Shown: piece after piece, positions 42,746 through 44,555 of the stretch
Layout of the letters: every line of letters begins with the position of its first letter
How positions within the stretch are numbered: position 1 is the stretch's first letter
Source: Thermus scotoductus DSM 8553
Lineage (GTDB): Bacteria > Deinococcota > Deinococci > Deinococcales > Thermaceae
Reading direction: 5' to 3'
Length of the DNA stretch: 44,555 bases
NCBI RefSeq assembly: GCF_000381045.1
Contig: NZ_KB905745.1
Coordinates: 1-44,555, forward strand
Notes under the pieces: model-generated
The model's database searches: none
What the model saw: the letters and a program-made list of their open reading frames with translations, nothing else
What the model was told of the DNA's origin: nothing
Translations under genes and position numbers: made by a program

Positions 42746-44032
42746 ATGTCCTTCCGGCTTCGGCTTTCCCTGTCCTTCAGCCTCCTCTGGCTCCTCTTTT
42801 TGGTGGGAGCCCTGTACCTGGCGGGACAGGGAGTGGAGCGAGCCCTTAGAGGCCACCTCGAGGCCACCCTCCTGGAGGATGCCAAGCGGGCGGCGGAGGC
42901 TTACCGCAAGGGGCAGACGGGGACCCTCCTCACCACCGGGGGCGTCTACCTCCACCTTTACGCGGAGGACGGGGAGGCCCTGATCCTGACCCAGGAGGCC
43001 CACCGCCTTCCCCCTGAGGCCCTGAAGGAAGTGGGGAAGGTTCCCCGGGTCATCTGGCAGGGAGGTTTCGCCGCCGCTTTGGTGCGCACCCCCTTGGGCC
43101 TCCACCCTAGCCAACCTAGCCCCTTCGGGGCCCTTATCCTCGCCCTCACCCAGGACACCGCCCCCATAGACCTGGCGCAAAAGGCCTTGAGACAAGCCCT
43201 CCTCGAGGCCTTCTTCCTTCTTTTCCCCCTGGGCACGGCCTTGGTCTACCTCACCGCCCGCCTCACCGCCAGGCCCCTGGAGGAAGCCGCCAAGGAGATC
43301 GCCCGGCGTAACCCCGAGCGCCTGGACCCCGTTCCCCTCAACCTCCCCAAGGACGAGTTCGGCCGCATGGTGGAGGCGGTAAACAGCCTCCTCTTCGCCC
43401 TCAAGGAGGCCAAGGAGAAGGAACGGGCCTTTCTGGCCGAGGCCAGCCACGAGCTCAGGACCCCTCTCACCGTGCTTCTCGGCCACCTGGACCGGCTAGG
43501 GCGAAACCCCCAAGACCCCGAAGCTCTTGGGAGCGCCCGGGCCACCGCGGAGCGGATGCGCCGCCTGGTGGAGGACCTCCTCTCCCTGGCCCGGGGGGAG
43601 GCGGAGCGCACCTTAAACCCCCACATCGTGGACCTGAAGGCCTTAGCGGAGGAGGCCGCCCGGGAGTATGGGGTGGCCTTTCAGGGGGAGGCCCTGGAGG
43701 TCCTTGGGGACCCGGACCGGCTCTTGCAGATGCTCAGGAACCTGATCGCCAACGGGGTGCGGGCCGCGGGGAGGGAAGGGGTCTGGGTGCGCCTCAAGCG
43801 GGAAGGGGGAAACGCCCTCTTGGAGGTGGAGGACCATGGCCCGGGAATCCCTGAAGACCTCCTTCCCCGCCTCTTTGAGCGCTTCGCCCGGGGGCCCGGA
43901 GGAGGCACAGGCCTTGGCCTGGCCATCGCCCAGGCCATCGCCAGGGCCCACGGGGGAGAGATCACCGTGGAAAGCCAGCCCGGCCTGACCCTCTTCCGGG
44001 TGCGCCTGCCCCTTCTCGAGGAGGAGGCCTAG
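42746..44032 (+). CDS. Membrane sensor histidine kinase
   Basis: 428 residues. Two membrane helices (about 8-26 and 153-171) enclose a ~125-residue periplasmic sensor without known fold; a HAMP-like linker (172-225) follows. HisKA has the phospho-accepting H235 in EASHELRTPLTVLLGHLDRL. The ATPase domain has the N box (NLIANGVRAA), DHGPGIPEDLLPRLFERF and GGGTGLGLAIAQAI. It pairs with the preceding regulator. Confidence 0.95.
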   Translation: MSFRLRLSLSFSLLWLLFLVGALYLAGQGVERALRGHLEATLLEDAKRAAEAYRKGQTGTLLTTGGVYLHLYAEDGEALILTQEAHRLPPEALKEVGKVPRVIWQGGFAAALVRTPLGLHPSQPSPFGALILALTQDTAPIDLAQKALRQALLEAFFLLFPLGTALVYLTARLTARPLEEAAKEIARRNPERLDPVPLNLPKDEFGRMVEAVNSLLFALKEAKEKERAFLAEASHELRTPLTVLLGHLDRLGRNPQDPEALGSARATAERMRRLVEDLLSLARGEAERTLNPHIVDLKALAEEAAREYGVAFQGEALEVLGDPDRLLQMLRNLIANGVRAAGREGVWVRLKREGGNALLEVEDHGPGIPEDLLPRLFERFARGPGGGTGLGLAIAQAIARAHGGEITVESQPGLTLFRVRLPLLEEEA

Positions 44033-44042
44033 GGCCAAGGCA

Positions 44043-44300
44043 TCAAGGGCCGGGTACCCGGTGGAAGGCGTTGAGGAAGAGGGGAAGGGCTTGGGCCCGG
44101 GCCTCCTGCTCCCTCAGGGCCTCCTCAAAGGCCAGGGGATCCCTGAGGAGATGGGGTAGCCTGAGCCAGCCCAGGTAGTACTCCCCTGCCTGCCCCGGGT
44201 AGGTAAGGCGGGCCTGCTCCTCGGGAAATAGCAGGGCCTCGAAGGCCAGGGGGGAGGCCCAAAAGGGGGCGTGGGCGGTGCGCTTGAGGAACTCCTTGAG
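44043..44300 (-). pseudogene. 3' part of an uncharacterised gene cut by an insertion sequence
   Basis: On the minus strand 85 codons to a TGA at 44043 read LKEFLKRTAHAPFWASPLAF, ... LTYPGQAGEYYLGWLRLPHL, ... ALPLFLNAFHRVPGP. The composition is normal but there is no start codon, and the frame begins exactly at the presumed end of the IS1634-like element. I do not recognise the family. Confidence 0.5.
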
Positions 44301-44555
44301 CCCACATTCCGCACCCCCTTCACTCCAGCAGGTAATATCGCCCGGCCCCCAGAAGGCGCACCGCGGTCTCGTGATGGGGAGCCAGGTTGAGGACGAGCAA
44401 CTTGCCCCCCAGCTCCACCAGGCGGACCCACATAAAGAGTTGAAACACCCAGCGCAAGGTGGGCTTGGCTGTGGGTCTCCCCTTTTGATCCGGCAGGCTG
44501 GACCCCGTCCCCTCCAGCCTCCGCCTCAGCTCCCACTCCCCCAGGGCGTACACCA
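44301..44555 (-). mobile_element. IS1634-like element, right end, running off the window
   Basis: Plus-strand CCCACATTCCGCACCCCC (44301-44318) looks like a terminal inverted repeat, directly after the end of the transposase frame. The remainder lies beyond the window. Confidence 0.5.
44320..44555 (-). CDS. IS1634-like transposase, C-terminal part (partial)
   Basis: The frame to the TGA at 44320-44322 reads DQKGRPTAKPTLRWVFQLFM, then GGKLLVLNLAPHHETAVRLL and GAGRYYLLE. The order K-PT-x-RPTLRWVFQLF ... VLNL ... LLG ... YYLL is typical of the C-terminus of IS1634-family DDE transposases. A GTG at 44553 is probably internal. The catalytic region lies outside. Confidence 0.6.
   Translation of the reverse strand, partial: VYALGEWELRRRLEGTGSSLPDQKGRPTAKPTLRWVFQLFMWVRLVELGGKLLVLNLAPHHETAVRLLGAGRYYLLE

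Noticed and set aside
1-44555. tRNA or rRNA genes
   Set aside because: No cloverleaf with a TTC-loop consensus or rRNA core sequence was recognised by eye; a tRNA scan would be decisive.

Overview
The window is a very GC-rich bacterial chromosome segment. GC-biased third codon positions, near family-standard Thermus-type proteins (MutS, SdrP-type CRP/FNR factor, TmrAB-type exporter, CutA, AroQ) and many start codons placed 6-7 nt after a -10-like hexamer all point to a Thermus species (Deinococcota). I cannot fix the species from this sequence alone.

Layout. 1-165 is the right end of an IS200/IS605-type element: the tnpB 3' end and a hairpin-rich, omega-RNA-like segment. 174-3867 holds an APH-fold kinase, then upp-wecA-wecB (uracil salvage and the first steps of polyprenyl-linked GlcNAc/ManNAc glycan synthesis). 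3842-6231 is a divergent pair, an MFS exporter and an M50 membrane protease with CBS domains. 6235-6763 is a scar: a broken DDE transposase and the tail of a lost gene. 6760-9392 has htrA, purU and rraA. 9286-13478 is mutL-mutS on the minus strand, followed by a divergent MOSC protein and a Tat-exported 5'-nucleotidase. 15779-17119 is glnA. 17263-22307 is a branched-chain amino acid ABC operon (livK-H-M-G-F). 22404-25904 is a peptide ABC system (binding protein, two permeases). 25959-28151 has a PrcB-domain lipoprotein and folC; 28155-31726 is a heterodimeric tmrA/tmrB exporter. 31784-34268 carries a DUF2229-like protein, an M20 peptidase and a NarL-type regulator. 34311-39826 has rumA-like, a LysM/M23 peptidase, aroQ, gyrA and cutA. 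39834-40201 is a small remnant region, then sdrP, a frameshifted DUF502 gene and a two-component system. The last 500 bp are a gene tail cut by an IS1634-like element that runs off the window.

Most striking: mutL contains five perfect tandem copies of a 27-bp unit, inserted in frame (residues 52-96) between two strands of the GHKL ATPase domain just before the conserved DDGQGI motif. The unit is 24/25 identical to the hairpin segment at the 3' end of the tnpB fragment at 102-126, and a weaker relative lies in the livM 3' end. This looks like a dispersed, protein-coding palindromic element linked to an IS605 end, and a possible copy-number switch of mismatch repair.

Regulation. Three operators of the form TGACYNNNNGGTCA lie before the MFS exporter, before the liv operon and over the first codons of tmrB, suggesting one TetR-family repressor. 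The dpp and sdrP promoters carry separate long palindromes. Several genes appear to be leaderless.
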